The translations under genes and the position numbers were made by a program. Of a stretch of DNA of 64,000 bases, positions 17,870 through 26,658 are shown in pieces. The stretch comes from Arthrobacter sp. 9V (GTDB taxonomy: Bacteria > Actinomycetota > Actinomycetes > Actinomycetales > Micrococcaceae): positions 2,599,016 to 2,663,015 of the forward strand of contig NZ_LR732912.1 in assembly GCF_902506065.1 (NCBI RefSeq), in the 5' to 3' direction. Under the pieces are notes generated by a model that saw only the letters and a program-made list of their open reading frames with translations, was not told where the DNA came from and made no database searches. How positions within the stretch are numbered: position 1 is the stretch's first letter; the number at the start of each line of letters is the position of its first letter.

Positions 17870-17931
17870 TCTCTTTTTTGCCCGGCAACCAGTGCGACGA
17901 GAGACGTCCCTGCTGACGCAGCGTACGGAGA

Positions 17932-17957
17932 GTTGAACCCCAAACCAGGGGTTCGAC
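17932..17957. repeat. 10-bp stem inverted repeat
   Basis: GTTGAACCCC and GGGGTTCGAC pair with one G-U wobble around a 6-base loop (AAACCA). There is no T-run, so it is not a standard terminator. It lies about 175 bp from the tRNA fragment. Confidence 0.5.
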
Positions 17958-18421
17958 GGACTGGAACTTCCCAACCCGGCCACGGGCAAGAATCCCTCAT
18001 CGTGTCACCTCCTTTCACAGTTCAATGGTGGGTCCGGATCGCAGCCATATGACTTCTCTTATCCGAGAGATCAGGCCCAATACCGGATTCCCCTGATGTG
18101 CCGAGGGTGTGCTCCGGAACCAGTACCTTGCAACTTACGGGTCCGTCATCGTCGACATGAGCTCTCCCTCGAGGCATGATCAGGTTAGTTCGCTGTCTCA
18201 GTCCCGCCATTCAATCGCAAAGAGCAACCTGGTTGCCTCCAGGCTGCTCATGGTCGGCGGCTGAGTATCGATAGGACTGGAACCAGCCACAGATAGGCGT
18301 TAGTCTGCCAAGATTTCTGCAGACTAAGGTTGGGCGAAGGCCAGGAGCCACTATGTCGGACATCTTCCTTTTCGATTTCGCGAGCTGCAAGGTATTTCCC
18401 TAGCTCAGGTAAGGTGCATGT

Positions 18422-19459
18422 GTGGCCGATTTCACGGAGTTGCAACTTCAGATGGCGGCGCTCGATGAGCTTACTCGGGACGCCTATGTAGAGGAAGTTC
18501 TTGTCATTCCAATGGATGGTGCGGCGGCAATGGACTGGAAACGAATGGCTTCCAGGGGCGGTGAAGACTGGGTCTATGCAGTCCGTGGCAGCAAGACTCT
18601 GGCAGTCGACAGGCCGTCACATCTAGCCCACCGCAATCCCGTCGAGGGTGTCGTCTTCTCGCCACTCCACTCCCAACTTGTGGGTTGGTGGTTATTCCAC
18701 GCTTGGCGGAGCGTTGACCTTTTGAAGACCGGCATTGAATCTTCCTCGAGTGGCACCACAAGCGTCGCCGCTGTCACCTCACGGGCTCTCTTAGAAGAAC
18801 TCGGATGCCTAGTAACTGAGCTGGGTTTGATCCGGAAGGCGTGGGAGACAGCCAAGCTTCCGGACGTCGACACCGTTCGTCGGGCTGAGTTGTTGGGAGG
18901 TGATCTCGTTCCCCTAATGACAAGATTGCTATTTGCAAGTCGAATGTCCAGCAAACCGGCCAACGCTCCAAGTGCCACTAATGTGCTTACCTACATCTCA
19001 AAGCTGGACAAGCTCTCCAAAAGTTCCAAGTTTTCTGATTGGTACGACTGGCTGTCGGATGCCTCGCACCCCGCCTTCGGAGCGCGTCTCGTATATGTGA
19101 CCAATCCGCTGCGGCACGCGTCCGGATCAACTGCACTACGTCTACACAGTCGATCGCCCCTCCGTCTCGTCGACCCTACTGGCGACCAGGTTAACTTCAC
19201 TTATGACATCGAAGATAGAGCTGGCGCGGCGCTCGAAACTTGCGGACTGCTCCTCGTTGAGCACCTGTATGCGGCGCTCAGATTAGTGGACGATTTCGGG
19301 CTCACTACTTCCGCGTCGGCGATGACGCAACGCACGTACTGGCGAAATCTCCTCCCCGTTCAGCCGACAGAAGCATGCCCGTGCAAATGCGGTCCATGGG
19401 CACAGAGCTTGCACGCCTGGAGAACGGAAGTCCCTTCATCTCCCCTAATAACCACATAA
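18422..19459 (+). CDS. Hypothetical helical protein with degenerate SEC-C tail
   Basis: Uncharacterised protein of 345 aa with a GTG start preceded by AAGGTG. The middle is helix-rich: 'SRALLEELGCLVTELGLIRKAW' (about residues 118-140) and 'DWYDWLSDASHPAFGARLVY' (about 200-220), the latter recalling the helix-turn of HEPN-like/DUF5677 proteins. The C-terminus has CPCKCGPWAQSLH; compared with a SEC-C zinc motif (C-x-C-x8-C-H) the last cysteine is Leu but the His is kept. It stands alone next to the tRNA remnant and upstream of the TIR-like/NUDIX pair in an accessory region. Function unknown; a defence or stress role is only suggested by context. Confidence 0.7.
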   Translation: MADFTELQLQMAALDELTRDAYVEEVLVIPMDGAAAMDWKRMASRGGEDWVYAVRGSKTLAVDRPSHLAHRNPVEGVVFSPLHSQLVGWWLFHAWRSVDLLKTGIESSSSGTTSVAAVTSRALLEELGCLVTELGLIRKAWETAKLPDVDTVRRAELLGGDLVPLMTRLLFASRMSSKPANAPSATNVLTYISKLDKLSKSSKFSDWYDWLSDASHPAFGARLVYVTNPLRHASGSTALRLHSRSPLRLVDPTGDQVNFTYDIEDRAGAALETCGLLLVEHLYAALRLVDDFGLTTSASAMTQRTYWRNLLPVQPTEACPCKCGPWAQSLHAWRTEVPSSPLITT

Positions 19460-19935
19460 CTTGAGCCTCTGACCAGAATTCGGCAGTTTCGCTGCTGTGT
19501 CGGTTTAACAATCCTTCATGATGAGCACCACACATTCAGCGAAAACCGCTCTTGGTTCAGCGGCCTTCGTTGACAGGCTTTGCGGAGTCCGCCTCGCGTC
19601 CGAGGATTCAAAGGGGTTCGGATGAGGATCAGACCATGCAGGAGGAACCCTCTTGTCTCCGGCTGGTAAGGCAAAGGGGCCGATGAGGAATCTGCGCCGG
19701 GAAAATTGTCGGGACCTCGGAACATGCCTTTACAGGCCCCGGGGTCGCAATGCTCACGCATAGGCTGATCTGGGGAGTCGTCGCACAGGCCTTGCGCCGT
19801 CCGGTGGAAACTCTCCGCCTTCAGCTCCTCGTCTTGCTTTGGTTAAGAGTCTTGGGCTTGCCTTTGCCATTGTCCGCAGCTTCTCTGGCCGTGGCCTTAC
19901 CAATGTCGCTTCGGTTACTCCCGTAAACTGCACAT
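19460..19935 (+). other. 476-bp gap before the TIR-like gene
   Basis: No credible reading frame or known repeat. Its right end carries the extended -10 box of the next gene. Confidence 0.6.
19924..19929 (+). promoter_or_regulatory. -10 box of a probable leaderless promoter
   Basis: TAAACT fits the actinobacterial TANNNT -10 pattern and ends 6 bases before the ATG at 19936. No Shine-Dalgarno precedes that ATG, so transcription would start at or beside the start codon. No clear -35 hexamer was found. Confidence 0.45.
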
Positions 19936-20793
19936 ATGAGTTTCGCGGCCCACGTCCTAAGTGTAATGATCGCTTCTCCCTCTGATCTCCCCGATGCCCG
20001 TAATGCGGTCCAGGAAGCCATCTACGGATGGAACGAAGCCAACGCTCGGAACAAGGGAGTTGTATTGCAACCATGGAGATGGGAGACGTCAGCCGTCCCT
20101 ATGGTTGGAGGGCGCGCCCAAGCGCTCATAAACACGCAGGGCGTGGACAGATCTGACATTGTTTTCGCGCTATTCGGTAGTCGTCTAGGTAGCCCAACAT
20201 CCGAAGCAGCGTCTGGGACGGCCGAGGAAATAGAGCGTGCTGTCGAGCTTGGCAAACCAGTCCATGTCTACTTTTCTAATGCCCCATTGCCCTCGGACGT
20301 CGATGTGGAGCAACTCTCCGCTCTTCGTGAGTTCAAGAAGGCCATGCAGGATAAAAGCCTCCTCGGTGAGTTCAACAGCGCAAGTGAGCTTACCTACGAA
20401 GTGTGGAAAGCGATCGAACACGATCTCGTCACTTTGAACCTGGGCGAACCATCCTTGCACCAGCGTAACAAGGGTGTCGATTTCATTGTCCAACCACACT
20501 CAGAACGTGAGGTAGCGGGATACAGCTCGAATGGCTCGCCTCGCTACACCACTAACCACTGGCTGGAGGTGACGAACGACGGCGGAAAAGACGCAGAGAA
20601 CGTACGGTTCGAGAATGCAAACCCCGAGTCATCAATGCACCTCTTCTCTGATGACGAGCCAACCATCATTCATCGTGGACAAGCCAGGAGGGTTGGCGCA
20701 GCCTTCACCATGGGAGGCTCCGGGCAGCCCATACTCCGAATTTTGTGGACTGAGGACGGGCAAGAAAGATCCCGCGAATTTCACGTTGGATAG
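19936..20793 (+). CDS. TIR/DUF4062-like protein with C-terminal beta domain
   Basis: Protein of 285 aa. Residues 5-130 follow a TIR-like pattern seen in DUF4062-type proteins: 'VMIASPSDLPDARNAVQEAI' (strand, loop, helix), 'GVDRSDIVFALFGSRLGSPT' and 'SGTAEEIERAVELGKPVHVYF', with a conserved Glu pair in the position of the TIR catalytic glutamate. Residues 175-285 are beta-rich ('HWLEVTNDGGKDAENVRF') and of no recognised family, perhaps a sensor. It is followed after 50 bases by a 2TM-NUDIX gene on the same strand. TIR-like domains in such settings are often NAD-cleaving or signalling effectors of phage defence; that role is inferred. Confidence 0.75.
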   Translation: MSFAAHVLSVMIASPSDLPDARNAVQEAIYGWNEANARNKGVVLQPWRWETSAVPMVGGRAQALINTQGVDRSDIVFALFGSRLGSPTSEAASGTAEEIERAVELGKPVHVYFSNAPLPSDVDVEQLSALREFKKAMQDKSLLGEFNSASELTYEVWKAIEHDLVTLNLGEPSLHQRNKGVDFIVQPHSEREVAGYSSNGSPRYTTNHWLEVTNDGGKDAENVRFENANPESSMHLFSDDEPTIIHRGQARRVGAAFTMGGSGQPILRILWTEDGQERSREFHVG

Positions 20794-20843
20794 GTTCACC
20801 ACGAAGGGCTGTAGCACACGTCTACCTACATCAGGATGGAATT

Positions 20844-22079
20844 TTGAGCACCAATAAGCGCCGAGTGGAGACTGTTGCTTATGTGGTGAGGTATTGGATT
20901 GGTCGCTGGAAGTGGTTGGCAGCCAGTTTAGTATCCGCCGCTGTGGGCCTCATTGGGGCCTTTTCGACCATTCCCCTGACGATCAACCTTGTGTTTGCGA
21001 TTGGCGCATTCTTCCTTATATTTGTGGAAGCCAAAGCTCAGCTCAAACGTTGGCGATCTGTTTCTTTCAGAAGGCGTAGTGCCGATTCTTTCTCAGATGT
21101 TCTGGGTCAGCTTGAAGGAAACAAGCGATTCAGGCCTCAGGTCTTCCCTCACGGCATCTTTATTCACGACGTTACGTTGAGCTCAAAGATCCGCAGCGGT
21201 CTCGTCAAAGCCCGAGTCATAAACGAGCAATACACAACGCCACCAGAAATAGGTGACCTGGGTCTACGTTATTTAAGCCAAGCACTACCCGGCGCCCGAC
21301 GACTGCATGATGGCGATGTTCTTGGTTGGAACACAGACATCGGTCGGACATCGAACATAGACATCAATGAGATAGAGATGCAACCTGCCACATTCTTCCA
21401 AAAACTCCAGACAGACGAGTTTGCTCTTTGGGATGTGAAAAGCAGGGGAACTCAAGATGCCAAATATGGTCGCAGTCTTTTCATTGACACCTCTCACAAC
21501 ATTCGCGATCTCGGAAAGTCCTGGTTGCTTAATGGGATAGGAACCTCCACTCTGGCATTCACATCAGACGGAAAGCTAGTCGTCATCGAGCAGAGCAAAC
21601 GTAACGCCCGCAGTCGGGGACTCTACGCGCCGAGCGGGTCCGGATCTCTCGAAGCAAGAGACTTCGGACGTCTTGCATCAACAACCTTGGATCACTTAGC
21701 TGCGAACGGTGCAAATCGAGAACTGGAAGAGGAAGCTGGAGTCGCTGAAAGTGAAATCGTGGAAAGCCAGTTCCTCGGCTTTGGTAGGTGGCTTGACAAG
21801 GCGGCGTGTCCTGAGCTCTTTACCATCACTCGCCTCTCAGTAAGTTCCGATGAGCTAGACCGACGTCCCATACCTGCGAAGGAAAAGGGCTTCGTTGACG
21901 ATCGAACGACGATACGACTTTCTGCCGACGAGGCAGACTGGCTGGTTGACACACCAGAACGCATGCTTCCTGATATCTATCGGCCGAGGGCATCAGTTCC
22001 CCTGCTGGCGGCTTTATCCCTTTTGGCCGAGACGTCGTCTTGGGGCTACCCGGAATGGCTGCCCGCACCGACGGGGTAG
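20844..22079 (+). CDS. Two-TM protein with SMODS-associated-NUDIX-like domain
   Basis: Protein of 411 aa; TTG start with AGGATGGA upstream. Two membrane helices lie at about residues 20-40 and 46-64 ('LTINLVFAIGAFFLIFVEA'). A soluble alpha/beta region (about 75-215) follows, then a NUDIX-like domain: 'LVVIEQSKRNARSRGLYAPS', 'GSGSLEARDFGRL' and the box core RELEEEAGV at about residue 295. The first half of the NUDIX signature is degenerate (His where the first Glu is expected), so it may bind rather than hydrolyse nucleotides. This layout matches 2TM effectors with SMODS-associated NUDIX domains known from CBASS-type systems, but no cyclase gene is nearby. Confidence 0.75.
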   Translation: MSTNKRRVETVAYVVRYWIGRWKWLAASLVSAAVGLIGAFSTIPLTINLVFAIGAFFLIFVEAKAQLKRWRSVSFRRRSADSFSDVLGQLEGNKRFRPQVFPHGIFIHDVTLSSKIRSGLVKARVINEQYTTPPEIGDLGLRYLSQALPGARRLHDGDVLGWNTDIGRTSNIDINEIEMQPATFFQKLQTDEFALWDVKSRGTQDAKYGRSLFIDTSHNIRDLGKSWLLNGIGTSTLAFTSDGKLVVIEQSKRNARSRGLYAPSGSGSLEARDFGRLASTTLDHLAANGANRELEEEAGVAESEIVESQFLGFGRWLDKAACPELFTITRLSVSSDELDRRPIPAKEKGFVDDRTTIRLSADEADWLVDTPERMLPDIYRPRASVPLLAALSLLAETSSWGYPEWLPAPTG

Positions 22080-23083
22080 GTCCGGGCTATTCATGCCAAA
22101 TGCGGTGAAGGTTCCGGCCAGGGTCATCACGAAGCGCCTAAGACGATCTCACCTAGAGTGACCGCAGTATGGCCCTAAGTTGCCCCGCATCTCGGAGCAC
22201 AAAGTTCGGGGCAGCCCTGCGCGATAGGCATTGAAACGGCTCCGGGTTCTGCTGGCATTCACATGCAACCGTGGCGATCGCGAACACCATACACTGGTCC
22301 GCTCCGTCCCCGCACAACGAGTGCCGATAACGGCGCTTATGACTTCTGTCGCGTAGATCCAAGTCGGTCAGCCAGGACAGCAGAGGGTGCTCAGGTCCGC
22401 CGAACATTCAGCATTCGTGGAGATGCTGTCCTCCGGCAGCGACTTATCCTGTACAGGGGACCGGCCCATTCGCGGCGTCTGCGATATGCCACCTTTGGTC
22501 AATGGCCTCGACCCCGGCACGCGATGACGCCGTCCCTCAATCTCCCATTACAGGGTTCCGATGCGACTGAAGCGTTCTATCCAGCAGCTTCATGTGTTGT
22601 TTGCCCGTCGCTGATGTCATCGAACACTACGACGCCATCATCCAATTCGGTGTGTCGGTCAGGATGGCCGGAGGCAGCATGTCTGCACCCGGCCCGTATG
22701 CAGACATGATGCCTCCGAGCCGGATACTTCTTATACCCCGACGGTACGCAGCTCACGCTGATCGAACAACCGGACTGAACAAGTCCGCGCAAATCTTGGT
22801 CCGCCGGTTTAAGCGGTGCAAACCGGTTACATCTGAGTCATGGTGCGACGGCATGACCCGTCCATGAAAGACCAGAAGCAAAATCGCTGCTTGTCATTCC
22901 GGTATCAAAATCCTCGCCGTTCACCTAACAACAAACCACGGCATGTGCGGGGACCCTGCGGAGAGTTGGGTGTTCGCTCCAGAGTCGGACACCAACCCTT
23001 CAGCCGAGTGTTTCGATCCCCATCAGAGCAGCGATCGGACTCAACGACCACAGTTACAACGAGCAAGATATGGGAACAGGACG
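22080..23083 (+). other. 1-kb stretch without an intact gene
   Basis: Contains the VOC gene remnant at 22592-22778. The rest (22080-22590 and 22780-23083) has no assignable frame. Confidence 0.6.
22592..22778 (+). pseudogene. VOC/glyoxalase-superfamily gene remnant, frameshifted
   Basis: The first frame reads 'DVIEHYDAIIQFGVSVRM'; after a frame change near 22700 a second frame reads AGYFLYPDGTQLTLIEQPD and then TGA. Both are successive parts of the C-terminal half of a VOC-fold protein, where DPDG-T-LTLIE is the family ending. The N-terminal half is missing and one frame break separates the two pieces. Confidence 0.65.
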
Positions 23084-24114
23084 ATGAATGCGCTCACGAT
23101 AAAGGACCCCGCCGATCTGCTCAGCTTCATCGGGCACACGCTGGGCTTCTGGCCCAAAGAAAGCCTTGTCTGCATCACCCTCAACCAGAACAACGTCGGC
23201 GCCACACTGCGCACGACCTCCCCCAGCAACCAGGGCAGGAACTCCTGTACGCCCGAACCGTCACCAGCTACCTCACCAGCGACACGAACGCTAACAGCAT
23301 CGTCTTCGCCCTCTACACATCAGCCCAGCCCGAACCCGGGCAATCGAAACCCCACGCCGCGACCATCGCAGCCCTCACCGGCACTCTCGCCGGCAACGGC
23401 ATCACAATCCGCGACGGCATCTTCGTCGGAGAGACCACCTACTCCCCCTTCGACGACGAAATCGGCCAAACACTTACCTTCCCCGTCAGCAAAACCCAGT
23501 TCAGCCAAGTCAACGCCGAATTTATCTACCGCGGCAGCACCATCGCACCTTCTAACCAGGTGATCCTCCCGGAGGCGACTGACAAAGCAGAGCACGCGAC
23601 CGCCGTCGAAGACCACCAGCAAACAATCCTGAGTCAGCCGCCAGCAGCAGCCGTCCAAAAGGCCCATGACCTCTGGACCGCAATGCTGAACACAGGTGAA
23701 TACCCGAACGACGACGACACCACAGCGCTGATCTCCTACTTCCAGTTCCCGCACATCCGTGATCAGCTCATGGCAGACATCCCCGGCATCAACGAACCAG
23801 CCCACCACATCCTTTTCGCCCAAACCCAGACACCACCTCAATGGTCAAGGATCGAATGGGCCCAACAATTACTCCTCCACGCCTACACCAGAACCAGCCC
23901 ACAACACGCAGCACCCATACTCACCACCATCGGCTACATCAACTGGTGGCAAGGCAGAGGCTCCAAAGCCCACCAGTTCATGCAGCTCGCCCTCGACAGC
24001 GACCCCGCCTACCGCTTCGCCAGACTCAGCGACCAAATGCTCGGAGCCGGCATCATCGCCGGGTGGAACACCAACAAAGACACCGCCTACAAAACCCGCC
24101 TCGACATGCCGTAA
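23084..24114 (+). pseudogene. DUF4192 protein gene with single frameshift
   Basis: DUF4192 is an actinobacterial family of unknown function. The ATG at 23084 opens MNALTIKDPADLLSFIGHTL then GFWPKESLVCITL, the standard N-terminus, up to 'VGATLR' near 23212. The homologous continuation 'DLPQQPGQELLYARTVTSYL' and the remaining 290 residues, ending at 24114, lie one frame over, so one base seems lost at about 23212-23218. The rest of the gene has no stops, so the lesion is recent, a sequencing error, or programmed. The gene was probably about 345 codons. Confidence 0.75.
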
Positions 24115-24242
24115 ATGAGGCTGACCAGCGCGAGGTAGACGTGGATAGGCCCGTGCATCCCTACCGGGTCGTTGGTGGCTTGCTTGACGAATCGTCCGAT
24201 AACAGCGTCAAAGTACCGTAGTAGAAGCTGCTGCGAGAATTC
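24087..24242 (-). pseudogene. Unidentified coding fragment
   Basis: A 51-codon open piece ends in TAG and overlaps the tail of the DUF4192 gene in antisense; its text (for example 'RYFDAVIGRFVKQATNDPVG' and 'HVYLALVSLIYG') has natural protein composition. There is no start and no recognised family. It may be the end of a gene truncated by rearrangement. Confidence 0.3.
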
Positions 24243-24266
24243 TGTTCCTTACACCTCGAGATAATC

Positions 24267-24467
24267 TCACGCGTTGGTGCCTCCGAGTCTGATGACCTGG
24301 CTCCATGGCTTGCCTAGTAGTTCCCAGAGTCGCATGGAATCGCTGACTCCCACGTTCGTCACAGGCTTGACGAACTGCAGACTGGCAGCCTTCATTTCAT
24401 CATCTGGTGCACCGGCGCCTATCCATTCAGATACAGATATGGCTGAATGGAACTCGTCAATGTCCGC
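24267..24467 (-). pseudogene. Unidentified coding fragment
   Basis: A 66-codon open piece reading 'EFHSAISVSEWIGAGAPDDE' and ending 'GKPWSQVIRLGGTNA' then TGA, with an upstream in-frame stop and no good start. Composition looks coding. Family not recognised. Confidence 0.3.
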
Positions 24468-24667
24468 TCATCGTACGTGTCCCCATATCGTTATTCAGGC
24501 GCGTCATGAATGACTCGGCTGGCCACTCCCCTCACTGACGGAACATCTTGATCGGCGCTCCACGTACGAACTGGGAGTAGTTGCAAGAACTCTGCCATTC
24601 AACGAATTTCCGCGTTTCCACCGTAAGCCTTGTAGATAGCGCGGCCATCAGATGACATGATTCAGGC

Positions 24668-25219
24668 ATGGATTCCGTCGTTGCAACAGCCATTGATGTC
24701 CTGAACGCAGTACGAATGCCATTGGGTCCAGGCCTATCCACTACCGAGCTCGCCAATGTCGAACATGAGTTTGGTATCGAGTTCAGCCCCGACCATGCGC
24801 AGCTACTGAGTTTGGTAACGCCGATGGGTCCCGGATGGGCTGATTGGAGGGGCGATCCTAATGGGATCCACGAGCGGCTAAGCTGGCCTCTGGATGGCGT
24901 CTTGTACGACGTGGAACACAATGCTTTTTGGCCTAACATTTGGGGACCTAGGCCCAACGACATGGCTACTGCTTTGCGTGTTGGACGGGAAAGCATGCAA
25001 TCCGTGCCCACGCTGATTCCCCTTTACGCGCACCGTTATGTGCTGGCAGCGCCAGCGTCTGAGGAAAGTTCCGTGTTTTCGGTTTACCAAACCGAAGTGA
25101 TCTACTACGGCAGGAATATTGCCGCCTACTTTGCGGCCGAGTTTCTTGGTCAGCCCGATTCCAAACCACCAATTCAAATCGATTTTTGGTCGGACCTAGC
25201 GCAAGGCCGATGGCTGTAG
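24668..25219 (+). CDS. SUKH (SMI1/KNR4)-like protein
   Basis: Protein of 183 aa of an actinobacterial SUKH-like family: 'LGPGLSTTELANVEHEFGIE' (residues about 18-37), then 'GPGWADWRGDP', WPLDGVLYDVEHNAFW and 'PLYAHRYVLA' in the middle, and a terminal 'VIYYGRNIAAYFAAEF'. SUKH proteins are frequently immunity proteins of polymorphic toxins. No toxin gene lies on either side and decayed sequence flanks it, so it looks like an orphan. No strong ribosome site is visible before the ATG. Confidence 0.75.
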   Translation: MDSVVATAIDVLNAVRMPLGPGLSTTELANVEHEFGIEFSPDHAQLLSLVTPMGPGWADWRGDPNGIHERLSWPLDGVLYDVEHNAFWPNIWGPRPNDMATALRVGRESMQSVPTLIPLYAHRYVLAAPASEESSVFSVYQTEVIYYGRNIAAYFAAEFLGQPDSKPPIQIDFWSDLAQGRWL

Positions 25220-25542
25220 TCGCTCGCCCAAGCATGTGTCCAAGTATTGCGCGTGGCTAGGCGAGCAACCCCGCTGAGTGCGGCCCGCGGCGACCAGGGA
25301 ACGCCTCATCTATCGCTCTTCACATTTATTCCGTCGCCGAGGACCGGGAGTTGGTCGCTGGACTTGGTATGACTTTCTTGCCCTGTCACTAATGACCGAG
25401 GGGTGTCGCTAGGTTCGGAGACACGCGCTGATTGCTGATAAGGACCCGGCTGGCTCCTTCCGAGGGGCCAGATCTCTTTGTAACGTGGGTGCCAGCATCG
25501 GGTGTCGTGACTGCGGCCAAAAGTGGTGCAAAGAAGCGCCGG

Positions 25543-25659
25543 ATGGACGAACGATACGAGATCTTCTGCGCGCTTGATGACGGTAAGCCCGAGCATCGTG
25601 CTGCTGCGTTGAACGCAACCGGCGAGCGGGTTTTCGACAAGCCGTTGCCGCAGGACTAG
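25543..25659 (+). mobile_element. IS110-type transposase N-terminal remnant
   Basis: The frame from 25543 reads 'DERYEIFCALDDGKPEHRAA' and 'ALNATGERVFDKPLPQD' before a stop. This is the start of the IS110 DEDD transposase domain (family pattern D-V-G-K-x-E-H-x-A-x-A-L), with the catalytic Asp region altered to ALDDGK. Only about 38 codons remain. Confidence 0.55.
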
Positions 25660-26658
25660 GAAGAACACGATGGATGCCGAGAAGTTGCCCGATGCGGTCA
25701 CCGGCAGTGTCTCGACGTCGGACACGCACAATTGGGCTTGCGCGTCGACGGAGTCCTATCGCACCGTGATCACCGACGCACTCCCAGGTCAACGCGGAGT
25801 CGACGTATAGGCGCCGCCGTAGACCGATTGGTGGGCGACGATGCCTTCTGCATCCCGGGAGACGCCCATCGCGTCGACCTGCAGGCCGGACCGGGTGCGT
25901 GCGGCAAACACGCCCGCGACGCCTCGGCCCGCAATCGAGTTCGAGATCGGCACCGCGTGGGGTGTACGGCGTCGGCGGCGGTGAGCAGTGCGTCGACTTC
26001 CGGCTTTGTCAGGATGTCCCATCGAAGCGGCCTGGTGCACCGCCGCCCCTACGCCCGCCCCGGGGGTCCGGCTGCTGCGCCGACACGCTCTGGCTCCCCG
26101 GCAACCCGCATCCGTGCCCTGGAAGGAAACCACAGGCTCCACCTCAAGTGGGGAACACCTCGATGACCGGCACAAAATGTCAGTGAAAGCCAACACCGCG
26201 ATCGCCCGCGAGCTTTCGGCTGGTGCTGGTCACTGGCGTCCCGCGCTCCAGCCGAAGACATCGTCATGCGGTACCAACCCGCGAATATGAGCCTGATACT
26301 GCAGTCGAAAAAGACACGCCAACACCCACACCACGACCCGGCCGGCGACACGGTGAGCGGCCCTCGGAACCACAAACCCCCGAGCCGCTTCACCTCTACC
26401 TCTTGACAACCGCACCTATATATCAGCGGGGCACCAGGTGCGGAGACATCTTGGCGGCAGCTTTCAGCAGTTCGATTGGGCCCGCGGCAACTCCACCGAC
26501 GAGCTCGAAGCACCTATTTTTGGTGAAAGCCATGCCGGTATCCGACAACCCAAAGCAGCAGAACCATAAGCATCCACGCAGTCCGCTCTTTCCAATCAGG
26601 AAGTGAGTGGAATCGGGCTGCGACCGGCAGCTCGACGGAAAGGCGGTCTCGGGAGTCC
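25660..26658. other. 1-kb decayed stretch
   Basis: No intact gene. A minus-strand open piece at 25789-25950 ('SGLQVDAMGVSRDAEGIVAH') looks coding but is unassigned. It appears to be mobile-element debris next to the IS110 remnant. Confidence 0.5.

Noticed and set aside
17701..18000. Minus-strand frame of 99 codons with a perfect AAAGGAGGTGACAC ribosome site before its ATG
   Set aside because: The frame runs through the tRNA fragment and its terminator, has poor protein composition and no family resemblance. The signal may be left over from a lost gene start.
22840..23080. Extended N-terminus for the DUF4192 frame
   Set aside because: The canonical start MNALTIKDP at 23084 lies in another frame; the upstream residues are unrelated filler.
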